A stretch of 56,227 nt of DNA from Myxococcales bacterium (lineage in GTDB: Bacteria > Myxococcota_A > Polyangia > Palsa-1104 > JAEUJZ01): contig JAEUKB010000094.1 of assembly GCA_016794365.1 (NCBI GenBank), positions 1 through 56,227 of the forward strand, written 5' to 3'. Positions 44,696-53,372 of this stretch are shown here, one piece after another. Made by a program: the position numbers and the translations under genes. Below the pieces are notes generated by a model. That model had not been told where the DNA came from, made no database searches, and was given only the letters and a program-made list of their open reading frames with translations. Each line of letters starts with the position of its first letter. The first letter of the stretch is position 1.

Positions 44696-45455
44696 ACTGT
44701 CCGTGCCAGAAGAAGACCGCAGCCATGCGCTTGGTTTCATTGGTCTTTCCGACGTAACGGATCGCGCTGTGAATCAGATCGGCGCGATACATCACCAAGC
44801 GATTGAAGCGATAATCGACGCGCAGATCTTCTACGAAGCTGCCCGGAGGAACAAAGCGAGTTCCCAGCGCGGCCTGCAAGTTCGCGTGCGGAGGCGGCAC
44901 AAAGTTTCCGCCCAGCTTGGCTCCTGCCAGACGCTGCCGATAAAACGCGGTTCCACAGTCTGGCGGAAGCTCGGGCGTCAGATATATCACCGCCGCAAAG
45001 CGACAGTTGGTTCGCGAGTCTGTATGCGGTCTGGCATCGGCTTCATCGGCACCTACAAGCTGCACGCAGTTGTGATTGAGCGTCATTCCGGTCGCCGTAG
45101 GCTGTTGCCACAGACGCTGACAGCCGGTCTGTTTTTTGACCCACGCTTCGATCGGCGCAAGCTCTTCGGGGAGCAGCGCCGGAATCGCTCGCATTCCCGG
45201 CCAGCCTTCATCGCGATACGGAAAGCCATACGTCCAGTCGCTCTTGGCCAGACAGCGCGCGCGAACTTCCAGCGGATTCGGAAGCACATCGTCCCAGATC
45301 CACAGATCGCGACCTTGCTGCGGTCTGCGATACGGAAGGGTCGGCATTTGATAGGGAGCGCGAAGCATAGACATCGGTGAAGGCTTTCCAAGCAGGGACC
45401 GCGTCGCAGCCACGGGCTTTTTATGCGCTGCATTCACCTGCTTGCGGGCGAACAT
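44694..45455 (-). CDS. 2OG-Fe(II) oxygenase-like protein (DUF6445-like)
   Basis: A 253-residue cytosolic protein. The region ~135-245 has ADARPHTDSRTNCRFAAVIY, an HxD pair typical of double-stranded beta-helix oxygenases, and later NRLVMYRADLIHSAIRYVGK, a candidate distal His and Arg. The N-terminal half has a Trp/Pro-rich stretch (DLWIWDDVLPNPLEVRARC), as in hydroxylases grouped as DUF6445. Substrate unknown. Its stop lies in the last unit of the 11-bp array; a small gene follows upstream 18 bp from its start. Confidence 0.7.
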   Translation of the reverse strand: MFARKQVNAAHKKPVAATRSLLGKPSPMSMLRAPYQMPTLPYRRPQQGRDLWIWDDVLPNPLEVRARCLAKSDWTYGFPYRDEGWPGMRAIPALLPEELAPIEAWVKKQTGCQRLWQQPTATGMTLNHNCVQLVGADEADARPHTDSRTNCRFAAVIYLTPELPPDCGTAFYRQRLAGAKLGGNFVPPPHANLQAALGTRFVPPGSFVEDLRVDYRFNRLVMYRADLIHSAIRYVGKTNETKRMAAVFFWHGQ

Positions 45456-45473
45456 AGCCGAAACCGCGCGTGC

Positions 45474-45695
45474 TCAGAACGCGATCTCTTGGCTGTCTCC
45501 CGTCTTGGGATCGACCAGGCACAGTGACTTGCCCATCCGTCGCGCTTGCACCGCCAAGTCCAACAGTCCGAGCGCGCGCGCAATCAGCGATCCGCCATCA
45601 TCCGTTTCCAGCTTTTCCATCAGCGAGATCAGCAGCCGCGCAGCCTGACCTCCGACGCGAACAGAGACAGGCTGAGGTCGTTCTTCTGTTTCCAT
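45474..45695 (-). CDS. Small conserved-looking cytosolic protein
   Basis: A 73-residue protein with AAGGA 5-9 nt before the ATG, likely in one transcript with the oxygenase-like gene 18 bp downstream. It has a helical core (QAARLLISLMEKLETDD, then LIARALGLLDLAVQARRMGK) and ends in a beta hairpin (SLCLVDPKTGDSQEIAF), a form seen in small regulatory or adaptor proteins. No specific family was recognised. Length, start and spacing make it a real gene rather than a chance frame. Confidence 0.65.
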   Translation of the reverse strand: METEERPQPVSVRVGGQAARLLISLMEKLETDDGGSLIARALGLLDLAVQARRMGKSLCLVDPKTGDSQEIAF

Positions 45696-45762
45696 GATTC
45701 CTTCTTTCGCTGGGACGCAGTGTGCGCAGCTTGCGCAAGATTCGACAGCCTGTTTTTTGTCG

Positions 45763-46212
45763 CTACGGAATCGCCAGAAGCTGCTCCAGTCGATCGGTCA
45801 CTCGGCGGAACTCTTGCAGCAGCGGCTTCGGGAGCGTGGTCACTTGCGCGCACGTTCCTTCGACCTCTGACTCGGTAAAGCGCAGCGTCTGCGGAATGCA
45901 GCGCTTTGCTTGCGCTTCAACCGTTACGACATGACCAAATGCGTGCTTTTCCATCTTCAGCACGTAGCGTCGCACCAGCTTGGTCGGCTGCTCGGAAAGA
46001 GGCTCTCCTGAGACCGCTGTCTCTTCCCAGCGCGTCTCGATGAGGCCCGGACGCACCGTCGCTGGATACAGCCGAACTTTCTTGGTGGACTCTAGCAGCG
46101 CATCCATCGGTTCCCGCGCAAGCTGTGCGGTCGAAAACGACATCGGAGGCGTAGGTGGTTGCGCACATCCCGCGATCGCAGCCAGCCCGATTCCCAAAAG
46201 CCACTTCGACAT
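45763..46212 (-). CDS. Small lipoprotein of unknown function
   Basis: A 149-residue protein with a lipoprotein signal (WLLGIGLAAIAGC; Cys near residue 15) and a mixed alpha/beta domain ending in LLQEFRRVTDRLEQLL. The upstream in-frame sequence is Arg/Gln-rich and looks non-coding, so ATG 46212 is the start. It is divergent from the vWA-protein gene with a 192-bp spacer. No domain recognised. Confidence 0.7.
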   Translation of the reverse strand: MSKWLLGIGLAAIAGCAQPPTPPMSFSTAQLAREPMDALLESTKKVRLYPATVRPGLIETRWEETAVSGEPLSEQPTKLVRRYVLKMEKHAFGHVVTVEAQAKRCIPQTLRFTESEVEGTCAQVTTLPKPLLQEFRRVTDRLEQLLAIP

Positions 46213-46404
46213 CGCTGTCCCACCCGGTGCGATGCGCAGATTCCCATTTCTACGACAGACCCATGAAAAGACACGCGCGTTCATTGTTTCAAGCTCACGG
46301 CTTGCGCGACCTGATGTCAAGGTTCCCCCGCAATGGCCGCTACTTCGTAAGATGGAATGAACCAGGAGTGGCTTTGCCGCTGCTCCTTGAGAAGGAGTAT
46401 TTCG

Positions 46405-49400
46405 ATGCGACGCTTGTGCTCGCCTGCTCGCTGGCTGGCTGTCTTGGCCACGCTGCTGCCGCTGTTGCCGACGGTATTTCCTGTTTCTTTGGCGCAAGCG
46501 GATGTGGCGCCGCGCTTTCCGAATCGGCCGCCGTCGCCGCGCATCGTGTGGCAAGAGGTGAAGCCCATCGAGCCGGTGCTCCAGCTGGCGCGCTCGACGG
46601 GCGCACCGATGTCACTGACTTCCTCGGATGGAGCCGGACTCGAGCTGGTGTCGCTGTCCGCCAAAGCTGTCGTCGAAGATCCGCTGACGTTTACCGAGCT
46701 TCATCTGACTTTCCGCAACCCCGAGCCGCGTGTCCGGGAAGGTCAGTTCGAGATCATGCTACCGCCGGGCGCTGCCATCTCGCGCTTCGCAATGCGTCAG
46801 GGAAATGACTGGCAAGAAGGTGAAGTCGTCGAGCTGCAAGCCGCCCGACAAGCCTACGAAGACTTTCTGCATCGTCGTCAAGATCCGGCGCTCCTTGAAA
46901 AGTCCGCTGGCAACAGCTTCCGCGCGCGCGTCTTTCCGATCGCTCCGTCGTCCACCAAAGAGCTGATCGTTTCCTATTCCGCCGAGCGTCAGAGCGCCGC
47001 CGACCCGTTTCGCATCTATCTACGCGGCCTGCCCAAGCTCTCGCACCTGAGCATCCGCGCCATCGTCGCCAAGAACCAGGACGGCGGAATCACCTCATCA
47101 CTCGGTGGAACCAGCCTGCAACATCAGACCGTCACCGTCGAAAAGGACGAATTTACGCCCGATCGCGACTTCGAGGTCGGTGTGCCCGTTCCCAGCGCCA
47201 GCGACGGACGCGCAGTCGGACTTCAGCATCAGAACCTGCTCGTCGCTCGCATCACACCCAAAGACGTGCTCGGCAAGGTTGGCATCGATCCACTCGGTGG
47301 CGTCGTCGTTCTGTTCGATACCAGCGCCTCGCGTGCCTTGGGTTATCGGGCCCAGGTCGATACCTTCGGCGCAGTCATGGCCGAGCTAACCCGTCAGGGC
47401 GAAGGCCGCACGCCGGTTCGCATCCTCGCGTTCGATCAGTCCACCGAGGAAGTCTGGTCCGGCAGCATCGGTGACGTGGGCCCAGCGGTGCTCGAGCGTC
47501 TGCGCAGTCGTCGTGCGCTTGGTGCGTCGGATCTGGCCCAAGCGCTGCGTGCAGTGTCCCAAAGCCGAGGCTCGTATCGTCGCGTCCTGCTCTTTAGCGA
47601 CGGTGTCCTGACCGCCGGTCCGACCGAAGCGCCCAAGCTCGAGCCCTTCATTCAAGCGCTGCGCGGCATGGGAATGACCCGGCTGGATGCCGTAACCGTC
47701 GGCGGTCTGCGTGATGAAGCGCTGCTGCGCAAGCTGACCACGGCAGGCCTGGCGTCAGACGGTGTGGTGCTCGATGGCGACCTGCCCGCGCAGGCTGTGG
47801 CGCTGCGTCTGCGTCGCGCGGTCCGTTCCGGCATCGAGGTCAGCGTCCCCGGTAGCAAGTGGGTGTGGCCGCTCAAGCTCGACGGAGTGCAGCCCGGTGA
47901 TCAGGTGCTGGTCTATGCCGATGTTCCCGACCAGGGCGTGTCCCAGGTTGTGCTGCGTGGTCGCGAGGGTCAGTCCGAAGCCGTCGGTATCGCCACCGTG
48001 GCTGTGCCGCGACCGCTGCTCGAGCGCGCCTGGGTTGGAGCCCGCATTGCCCGGCTGATGCATCAGCGCGACACCGTGGCAGCCAGCGATCCCGATCTCC
48101 GCGATGGACTCAAGCACCAGATCATCGATTTATCGACCAAGTTCCGGGTCATGTCCGACTTTACCGCGCTGCTCGTGCTGGAAACGGAAGCCGACTACGC
48201 ACGCTTTCACATCGATCGTCGCGCGCTCACCGACATCTTGGGCGTGGGCATGGACGGCATCGAGGTTCGCTCTCGCAAGTCGCTGGCCCCGATCGCACAG
48301 CCACAGCCGATTCAGCCGGTGATTGCGCAGCCGCAGATCATGGCCAAGCGCACCAGCACCGGAGCGCCGATGCGTCCGAGCCGAGCCGCACCCGCGAGCA
48401 TGGCCAAAGACGCTGCCGCTGCCGCGCCGCGCCGCGCCTCTACTCCGATGGAGATCGGTGATTCCTTTGCCGACACAGGTGGTGCGCCCGGCGGTGCGCC
48501 CGGTGGTGCGGCATCCGGGGCTGTCGAGGGCGGACCGATGGGCGGCGCAGCGCAAGGCGTAGCGGCTGCGGCTCCCTCGTTTGCGCCACCGCCACCTCCG
48601 CCACCACCTGCGCCAGCCATGGAAAGGGCTCGTCGCATGGAAGCGCCCAAGCCCGTGGTTCAAGAGCGGGATGATGCCAAGGTCATGGCCGAAGAGCGTC
48701 CCCGCGCCCCGATGATGAGCCGTCCCGCCGATGTTCCTGCGCGCCGGATGGAGTCTTCTTCTTCGGTGCTGCGTCCGATTCCTTCGAGCCAGCGACCCGA
48801 GCCGATCGAGCAGCCGCGTCAGCAGCCGATGGTCAATCCCTATGAAGGCAAGCTCGCCGAGGTGATGCGCCTGGTGAAGTCGGTCCGTCACGGCGAAGCG
48901 CTGACGATGGCCCTGGCCTGGCGCGATAGTGATGCTGGGGATGTGCTGGCTGTGATTGCGCTCGGTGAAGTCTATGAAGCCCTTCAGCAGCGCAAGGCCG
49001 CCGCGCGTGCCTACGGATCGATCATTGACCTATTCCCCGGTCGCGCCGATCTGCGTCGCTTTGCAGGTGCGCGCCTGGAACGGCTCGGAGACAGCAACGA
49101 GCTGGCCGCTGATACCTACGCCAAAGCCGCCGCCAATCGTCCCGATCATCCGTCGAGCCATCGCATGCTGGCCTACGCACTGCTCAAGCTGGGACGCTAT
49201 GACGAAGCGCTGGAAGCCATCGTGGCCGGAGCGACTCGCAGCTATCCGCCGGGACGCTTTGCCGGTGTGCCGCAGATCCTCGGGGAAGATGTGGGCCTGA
49301 TTGCCGCCGCCTGGGCGCGCAAAGAACCGCAGCGCCGCGACGAGATCGAGCGTCGTCTGCAAGGCATCGGTGCGCAGCTCGCCCAAGGTCCGTCGGTTCG

Positions 49401-49761
49401 CTTCGTGCTGTCGTGGGAAACCGACGCCAACGATGTGGACTTTCACATCCTCGATGGCCGAGGCGGACATGCCTACTACTCGCAGCCGTCGCTGCCTTCG
49501 GGCGGACAGCTCTACGCCGACGTGACGACCGGCTACGGCCCCGAGTGCTTTTCCATCTTCGCCCCGCCCAGCCAGCGCGCCTATCCCTACAAGCTGCAAG
49601 CGCACTACTACTCACGCGGGCCGATGGGCTACGGCATGGGCAAGCTTCAGATCATCGAGCACGACGGCAAAGGCGGCCTTCGCTTCACCGAGCGCCCGTT
49701 TGTGATCATGGTCGATGGCGCGTTTGTGGACCTCGGCGAAGTGCGCGGCCCGCTGCCGTAG
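46405..49761 (+). CDS. Secreted VIT-vWA-TPR protein with DUF2135-like C-terminus
   Basis: A 1118-residue exported protein. A signal peptide (WLAVLATLLPLLPTVFPVSL) precedes a VIT domain (~60-190; LVSLSAKAVVEDPLTFTELH, EGQFEIMLPPGAAISRFAMR), a vWA domain with the MIDAS DxSxS in VVLFDTSASRALG (~302) and LLFSDGVLTA, a long low-complexity Pro/Ala/Met linker (~640-820), TPR-like helices (~830-985) and a C-terminal beta-domain SWETDANDVDFHILDGRGG, like DUF2135 (~1005-1118). ATG at 46405 has GGAG 8 nt upstream. VIT-vWA proteins bind partners at surfaces in a metal-dependent way; partners are unknown. A propeller gene follows 13 bp later. Confidence 0.88.
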   Translation: MRRLCSPARWLAVLATLLPLLPTVFPVSLAQADVAPRFPNRPPSPRIVWQEVKPIEPVLQLARSTGAPMSLTSSDGAGLELVSLSAKAVVEDPLTFTELHLTFRNPEPRVREGQFEIMLPPGAAISRFAMRQGNDWQEGEVVELQAARQAYEDFLHRRQDPALLEKSAGNSFRARVFPIAPSSTKELIVSYSAERQSAADPFRIYLRGLPKLSHLSIRAIVAKNQDGGITSSLGGTSLQHQTVTVEKDEFTPDRDFEVGVPVPSASDGRAVGLQHQNLLVARITPKDVLGKVGIDPLGGVVVLFDTSASRALGYRAQVDTFGAVMAELTRQGEGRTPVRILAFDQSTEEVWSGSIGDVGPAVLERLRSRRALGASDLAQALRAVSQSRGSYRRVLLFSDGVLTAGPTEAPKLEPFIQALRGMGMTRLDAVTVGGLRDEALLRKLTTAGLASDGVVLDGDLPAQAVALRLRRAVRSGIEVSVPGSKWVWPLKLDGVQPGDQVLVYADVPDQGVSQVVLRGREGQSEAVGIATVAVPRPLLERAWVGARIARLMHQRDTVAASDPDLRDGLKHQIIDLSTKFRVMSDFTALLVLETEADYARFHIDRRALTDILGVGMDGIEVRSRKSLAPIAQPQPIQPVIAQPQIMAKRTSTGAPMRPSRAAPASMAKDAAAAAPRRASTPMEIGDSFADTGGAPGGAPGGAASGAVEGGPMGGAAQGVAAAAPSFAPPPPPPPPAPAMERARRMEAPKPVVQERDDAKVMAEERPRAPMMSRPADVPARRMESSSSVLRPIPSSQRPEPIEQPRQQPMVNPYEGKLAEVMRLVKSVRHGEALTMALAWRDSDAGDVLAVIALGEVYEALQQRKAAARAYGSIIDLFPGRADLRRFAGARLERLGDSNELAADTYAKAAANRPDHPSSHRMLAYALLKLGRYDEALEAIVAGATRSYPPGRFAGVPQILGEDVGLIAAAWARKEPQRRDEIERRLQGIGAQLAQGPSVRFVLSWETDANDVDFHILDGRGGHAYYSQPSLPSGGQLYADVTTGYGPECFSIFAPPSQRAYPYKLQAHYYSRGPMGYGMGKLQIIEHDGKGGLRFTERPFVIMVDGAFVDLGEVRGPLP

Positions 49762-49774
49762 TAAGCTACTGCTT

Positions 49775-51088
49775 GTGAAGCTCCGTGCTCATCTGGGGAC
49801 TGTGTCGTTTGCGCTGGTGTCGCTCTGCGTGACTAGCCACTGCCAGCTAGAGCGCCGCTCTGCCGCCGAGCCCACCGTCCTGACCGCCGCTGCCACCACT
49901 GCCGATGCCGCCGCCGCTGTGTCCGATGCCGCTGCTGCCGATGCCGCTGCGGTCACCGATGGTGGTCCGCCCGATGCCCAGCCTGCCCCGCTGGTCCTGC
50001 CCGGCGGTCCCTGGAGCCTGCCGCGCGGCGACCTGGCCCGCACCGGACGCAGCCCCTTTGTCCTGCCCGACAAGCGCCCCCAGATCGTCTGGAAGTTTGC
50101 GACCAAGGGCCGCATCAGCGCCGCTCCGATCCTCACCCCCGAGGGCACGATCGTCTTTGGCTCTCACGACTACGGCATCTACGGCTTGCATCCCGACGGC
50201 ACCTTGCGCTGGAAGCTCGCCACCCACGACATGGTGTTCGCCACGCCGCTGGCTGGTCCGGACGGCACGGTCTATGTCGGGTCCGATGACGACAAGCTGT
50301 ATGCCCTGGGCGCTGGCGATGGCAGCGTGCGCTGGACGGCATCCCCCGGAAGCTGCAAGCGCGCACTCGGCGCCGGTCCCGAGTCCTCACGCTGCGATGT
50401 CGAAGGCGTCACCCCCGGCTTTGACGGATCACTCTACATCGGCGGCGACGGCCTGACCGCACTGTCCCCCGACGGCAAAGTCCGCTGGCGTTACGGCAAC
50501 GAGCGTCGTCACTGCGGCTCGGCCCCCGCGCTGTCCCCCGACGGCTTGATCTACACGGTCTGTCAGGATCTGCTGGTCTGTCTGCGTCCCGATGGCAGCA
50601 AGGTCTGGGAAGTGGCGCTGTCGCTCGATCTGGCCGAGTCCCCGGTGATCGGTCCCGATGGCACTGCCTACCTGGGGGCCGAAGATCGACGGGTCTACGC
50701 GGTGTCCAAAGAAGGCGTCGTGAAGTTTTCGGTGCTGACCGGCGGACCCGTGCGCGCCGCGCTGGCCTTGCGCAGTGACGGAACCCTGCTGGCACCGTCG
50801 TACGATGGACAGCTCTACGCGATTCGCAGTGACGGCACCTTGCTGTGGAAGTTCCAGACCGCCGATGCCATCCAGTCCGCGCCGATCCTCGATCGCAAGG
50901 GCCGGGCGCTGTTTGGCTCACGCGACAACCGGCTGTATGCCGTGACGACAGACGGACGACTGCTGTGGCAGGTGGTGCTCGACGGCGATGTCGATGGATC
51001 CCCGCTGCTCGCCGAAGACCTGGCGATCTTGGTCGGCACCGATGATCGCCACCTTTACGCGCTGCGCGGCAAGAGCAGCAGCGACTGA
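49775..51088 (+). CDS. PQQ-like beta-propeller protein, exported
   Basis: A 437-residue protein starting at GTG. A hydrophobic N-terminus (HLGTVSFALVSLCVTSHC) is an export signal, possibly lipidated though the lipobox is atypical. An Ala-rich linker precedes PQQ/Pyrrolo-quinoline-like blades: GTIVFGSHDYGIYGLHPDG, GTVYVGSDDDKLYALGAGDG, GTAYLGAEDRRVYAVSKEG and GRALFGSRDNRLYAVTTDG. The order matches BamB-type or scaffold propellers without dehydrogenase residues. It forms a transcription unit with the vWA protein (13-bp gap) and is convergent, overlapping by 34 bp, with the glycosylase-like gene. Confidence 0.88.
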   Translation: MKLRAHLGTVSFALVSLCVTSHCQLERRSAAEPTVLTAAATTADAAAAVSDAAAADAAAVTDGGPPDAQPAPLVLPGGPWSLPRGDLARTGRSPFVLPDKRPQIVWKFATKGRISAAPILTPEGTIVFGSHDYGIYGLHPDGTLRWKLATHDMVFATPLAGPDGTVYVGSDDDKLYALGAGDGSVRWTASPGSCKRALGAGPESSRCDVEGVTPGFDGSLYIGGDGLTALSPDGKVRWRYGNERRHCGSAPALSPDGLIYTVCQDLLVCLRPDGSKVWEVALSLDLAESPVIGPDGTAYLGAEDRRVYAVSKEGVVKFSVLTGGPVRAALALRSDGTLLAPSYDGQLYAIRSDGTLLWKFQTADAIQSAPILDRKGRALFGSRDNRLYAVTTDGRLLWQVVLDGDVDGSPLLAEDLAILVGTDDRHLYALRGKSSSD

Positions 51089-52125
51089 GCCAAGCTGCGA
51101 TAGACCCCAAAGCCATCGAGCCGCTGAAACAGCCGCTCCATCACATCGTGGTTGGACTCGGGCTCTTTCGACTTGCGCCGTGGCGGGTACTGCTTGGCAA
51201 ACGCTCGCACTGCGTGGTGATGGACTTCCACCAGGTCATAGCAGCCGAGCAGCCGCATCATCTTGGGCACCGATCGCACCCCGAAGCCGGGCAGGGTGAG
51301 CAGCAGGTCGGCCAGCCGCTCTTGCCAGGCCAGCTCTTCCCCGACCAGGTCATCAAACAGCGCTTCGTCATCGGCACACAGCGCCGCCGAAAGCGATGGC
51401 GCTTGCCGCTTCAGCGTCTGCGGCGCAGGCCGACCTTCGGCGCACAGGACCGCAAGCTGCCAGATCTGATGCCCCAGCGAGCCAAGCTGGAGATCGTCCT
51501 GTAGCTCATCGGGCCGGGCGCTTGCCAGGTGCTGCGGCTCGGGGAACGCCGGTCGCGACAGCATGGTGATCGGTCCAAACGCCTGGCACAGCCTCTCGCA
51601 GATGACGTGCGCCTGCTTGGGCCGCTGGCTGGTGATGAGCACCTTCACCAAGTCCTCAAACACCGTGGCACTGCGCAGCATCCGCCCGGCTTTCTGCTCG
51701 GCCACCCAGCCCAGCTCGCGATCGGTTGTACACAGGTGGTGAAACAGCGACAGGTCTTCATCGAGCCCCAGCATCCAGCGCACCGTCTCGAGCGCCGCAT
51801 CGGCCAGCGGACCTTTGGCCAGGCCAAACATCAGCAGCGCGGGCTCACCGGGCACCGAATGCAGCAGCACCTCGCGGTTTGGGACAGCAGGCTGAAACCC
51901 AGGCAGGCCCGCCGACGGAACCGACCCCAAGCTGCTCGGCAGCGCGACCTGGAGCACACCTTGGATCGGCTCGTAGCACAGCGGCGGCAGGATCCCGATC
52001 GGACTGAGCGCCACACACGGAGCCAGCGCAAAGCCAGGTGGGGTCGCCAGGACCAGCGGCTCTTTGGGCTCCATCTTGGGGCCCAGGTAGGGTTTGTCGG
52101 GGGCAGCGTGCGGCATAGAAGACAT
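51055..52125 (-). CDS. Divergent HhH-GPD DNA glycosylase-like protein
   Basis: A 356-residue protein. The C-terminal half fits the HhH-GPD fold of AlkA/OGG1: FEDLVKVLITSQRPKQAHVI, then LADLLLTLPGFGVRSVPKMMRLLG (helix-hairpin-helix) and YDLVEVHHHAVRAFAKQYPP. In active enzymes the last segment carries the catalytic Asp in a V-D-T/V-x-V context; here it reads V-E-V-H-H-H, so the catalytic carboxylate may be Glu or absent. The N-terminal half (ATPPGFALAPCVALSPIGIL) is divergent from AlkA. Base-excision repair is a plausible but uncertain role; substrate unknown. Confidence 0.75.
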   Translation of the reverse strand: MSSMPHAAPDKPYLGPKMEPKEPLVLATPPGFALAPCVALSPIGILPPLCYEPIQGVLQVALPSSLGSVPSAGLPGFQPAVPNREVLLHSVPGEPALLMFGLAKGPLADAALETVRWMLGLDEDLSLFHHLCTTDRELGWVAEQKAGRMLRSATVFEDLVKVLITSQRPKQAHVICERLCQAFGPITMLSRPAFPEPQHLASARPDELQDDLQLGSLGHQIWQLAVLCAEGRPAPQTLKRQAPSLSAALCADDEALFDDLVGEELAWQERLADLLLTLPGFGVRSVPKMMRLLGCYDLVEVHHHAVRAFAKQYPPRRKSKEPESNHDVMERLFQRLDGFGVYRSLAQSLLLLPRSA

Positions 52126-52247
52126 GCTGCGGCCTATAGCATGGGGCGGTGCCGCAATCGAAAGAAAGCGCGGGCGTGGCCCGTCCGAGCAAGACGCCTT
52201 GCCGAAAACCTATGTACGGACGCTCGATCCCTTGGAGGAACCCGACC

Positions 52248-53057
52248 ATGACCACCCAAAGAAGTCGCTTGCCCCTTGTGTGTGCGCTGCTCCTGCCGCT
52301 GCTTGTGTCGCTGCCCGGCTGCGAGCTGCTGGAGTCGCTCGCCAAGAACGTCGAAAACCCACCCACGGTGCAGGCGTCTTCTTTGGCGCTCACCAAGCGC
52401 CCGAGCGTAAACCAGCTTGCCGCCTACTACTGCCCGACGGTCATCACCGATCCGCTTCTGCGGCTGCTCTGTACGGTAACGCTCGGGTCGCCGCCGCCGC
52501 GCAGCCTGCTGTCGTTCCAGTTTGGCATCCACCTGGACATCACCAACCCGAACAACACGCCGGTCCCGGCGCTCGATGTGCTGCTGGCGCTGCGGCTGTT
52601 TGAAGGCCAGCAGAGCGAAGCGCTCGGTGCGATCTGCCTGAGCATGTGTGGCGCAGCAGACCCGAGCTGTACGGGGCAGGCCAAGCCCGGCGCGTGCGTG
52701 TCCAGCCAGACGGACATTCGGACGCTCAACGACTTTCAGGCGCGGATTCCGCAGCTCATCACGGACCTGGTGACGGGCCGCGCCGAGCAAGAGCTGCGCA
52801 AGTCCACGATCGCCGCCGGAGGCAACATCCAGCTCGACCTGGCGTTTGTGCTGGGGATCGATCAGGCGCTGTCGGTGTTTGAAAAGGTGGCGGTGGGCTT
52901 TGTGACCGACCTGCTCAACGGCAAGACGCCCACGCTGGCGGTGCCGGTCCAGGCCGAAGGCTCGGTCTTCTTCGAGATCCAACCCGTAGGCCGCTTCGGC
53001 GTCGGCTACGGCCCCCTCCGCACCACCTGGAACATCGACCAAACCGTCCTCAACTAA
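52248..53057 (+). CDS. Lipoprotein, LEA14/WHy-like
   Basis: A 269-residue protein with a lipoprotein signal (LVCALLLPLLVSLPGC; Cys near residue 24) and a mature beta-rich domain containing FGIHLDITNPNNTPVPALDV, whose N-P-N motif and alternating strands resemble the WHy/LEA14 water-stress domain. Four Cys (SMCGAADPSCTGQ and nearby) could form disulfides. TTGGAGGAA lies before the ATG. The assignment to WHy is tentative. Confidence 0.72.
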   Translation: MTTQRSRLPLVCALLLPLLVSLPGCELLESLAKNVENPPTVQASSLALTKRPSVNQLAAYYCPTVITDPLLRLLCTVTLGSPPPRSLLSFQFGIHLDITNPNNTPVPALDVLLALRLFEGQQSEALGAICLSMCGAADPSCTGQAKPGACVSSQTDIRTLNDFQARIPQLITDLVTGRAEQELRKSTIAAGGNIQLDLAFVLGIDQALSVFEKVAVGFVTDLLNGKTPTLAVPVQAEGSVFFEIQPVGRFGVGYGPLRTTWNIDQTVLN

Positions 53058-53065
53058 GCCCCGGT

Positions 53066-53269
53066 CGCGCAGCGGGGCCCCCTTCCTTGCGTAGGTCTGA
53101 AAGACCACCAGGTGGGGCCGACCGAAGACCTTTTTTCAGCGGGCCGTCAGGTCCGATGGAAAAAGCGTCGCAGGGAAGGGGGGCCCCGCCGTGATGCCCC
53201 TCAAAAGACCCCGTCTACTGTCCCAATCGAAGTCGGATGCATCGCGCAGCGGGGCCCCCCTTCCTTGCG
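53066..53269. repeat. Three-copy palindromic repeat cluster (two direct, one inverted)
   Basis: CGCGCAGCGGGGCCCCCTTC plus CTTGCG occurs at 53066-53091 and, with one extra C, at 53243-53269. An inverted copy is at 53169-53191. The copies can pair to form long GC-rich stems. The second stem is followed by TTTTTTT (53273-53279). This lies in the 315-bp gap 53058-53372, which otherwise holds no gene that I can see. Confidence 0.8.
53093..53136 (+). terminator. Possible intrinsic terminator after the lipoprotein gene
   Basis: AGGTCT (53093-53098) pairs with AGACCT (53126-53131) and is followed by T6; smaller stems (GGTCT-GAA-AGACC and CCACC-A-GGTGG) lie inside. It is 36 bp downstream of the lipoprotein stop codon. 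Confidence 0.5.
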
Positions 53270-53372
53270 ATCTTTTTTTCGCTCAGCAAGCTTCACGAAA
53301 ATAAAGATCTCCAGTCGGCCCCACAGCTAGGGGGTTGTGGCGGGATGTGGGGGCTGTGGTAGCGTTTTGGGC

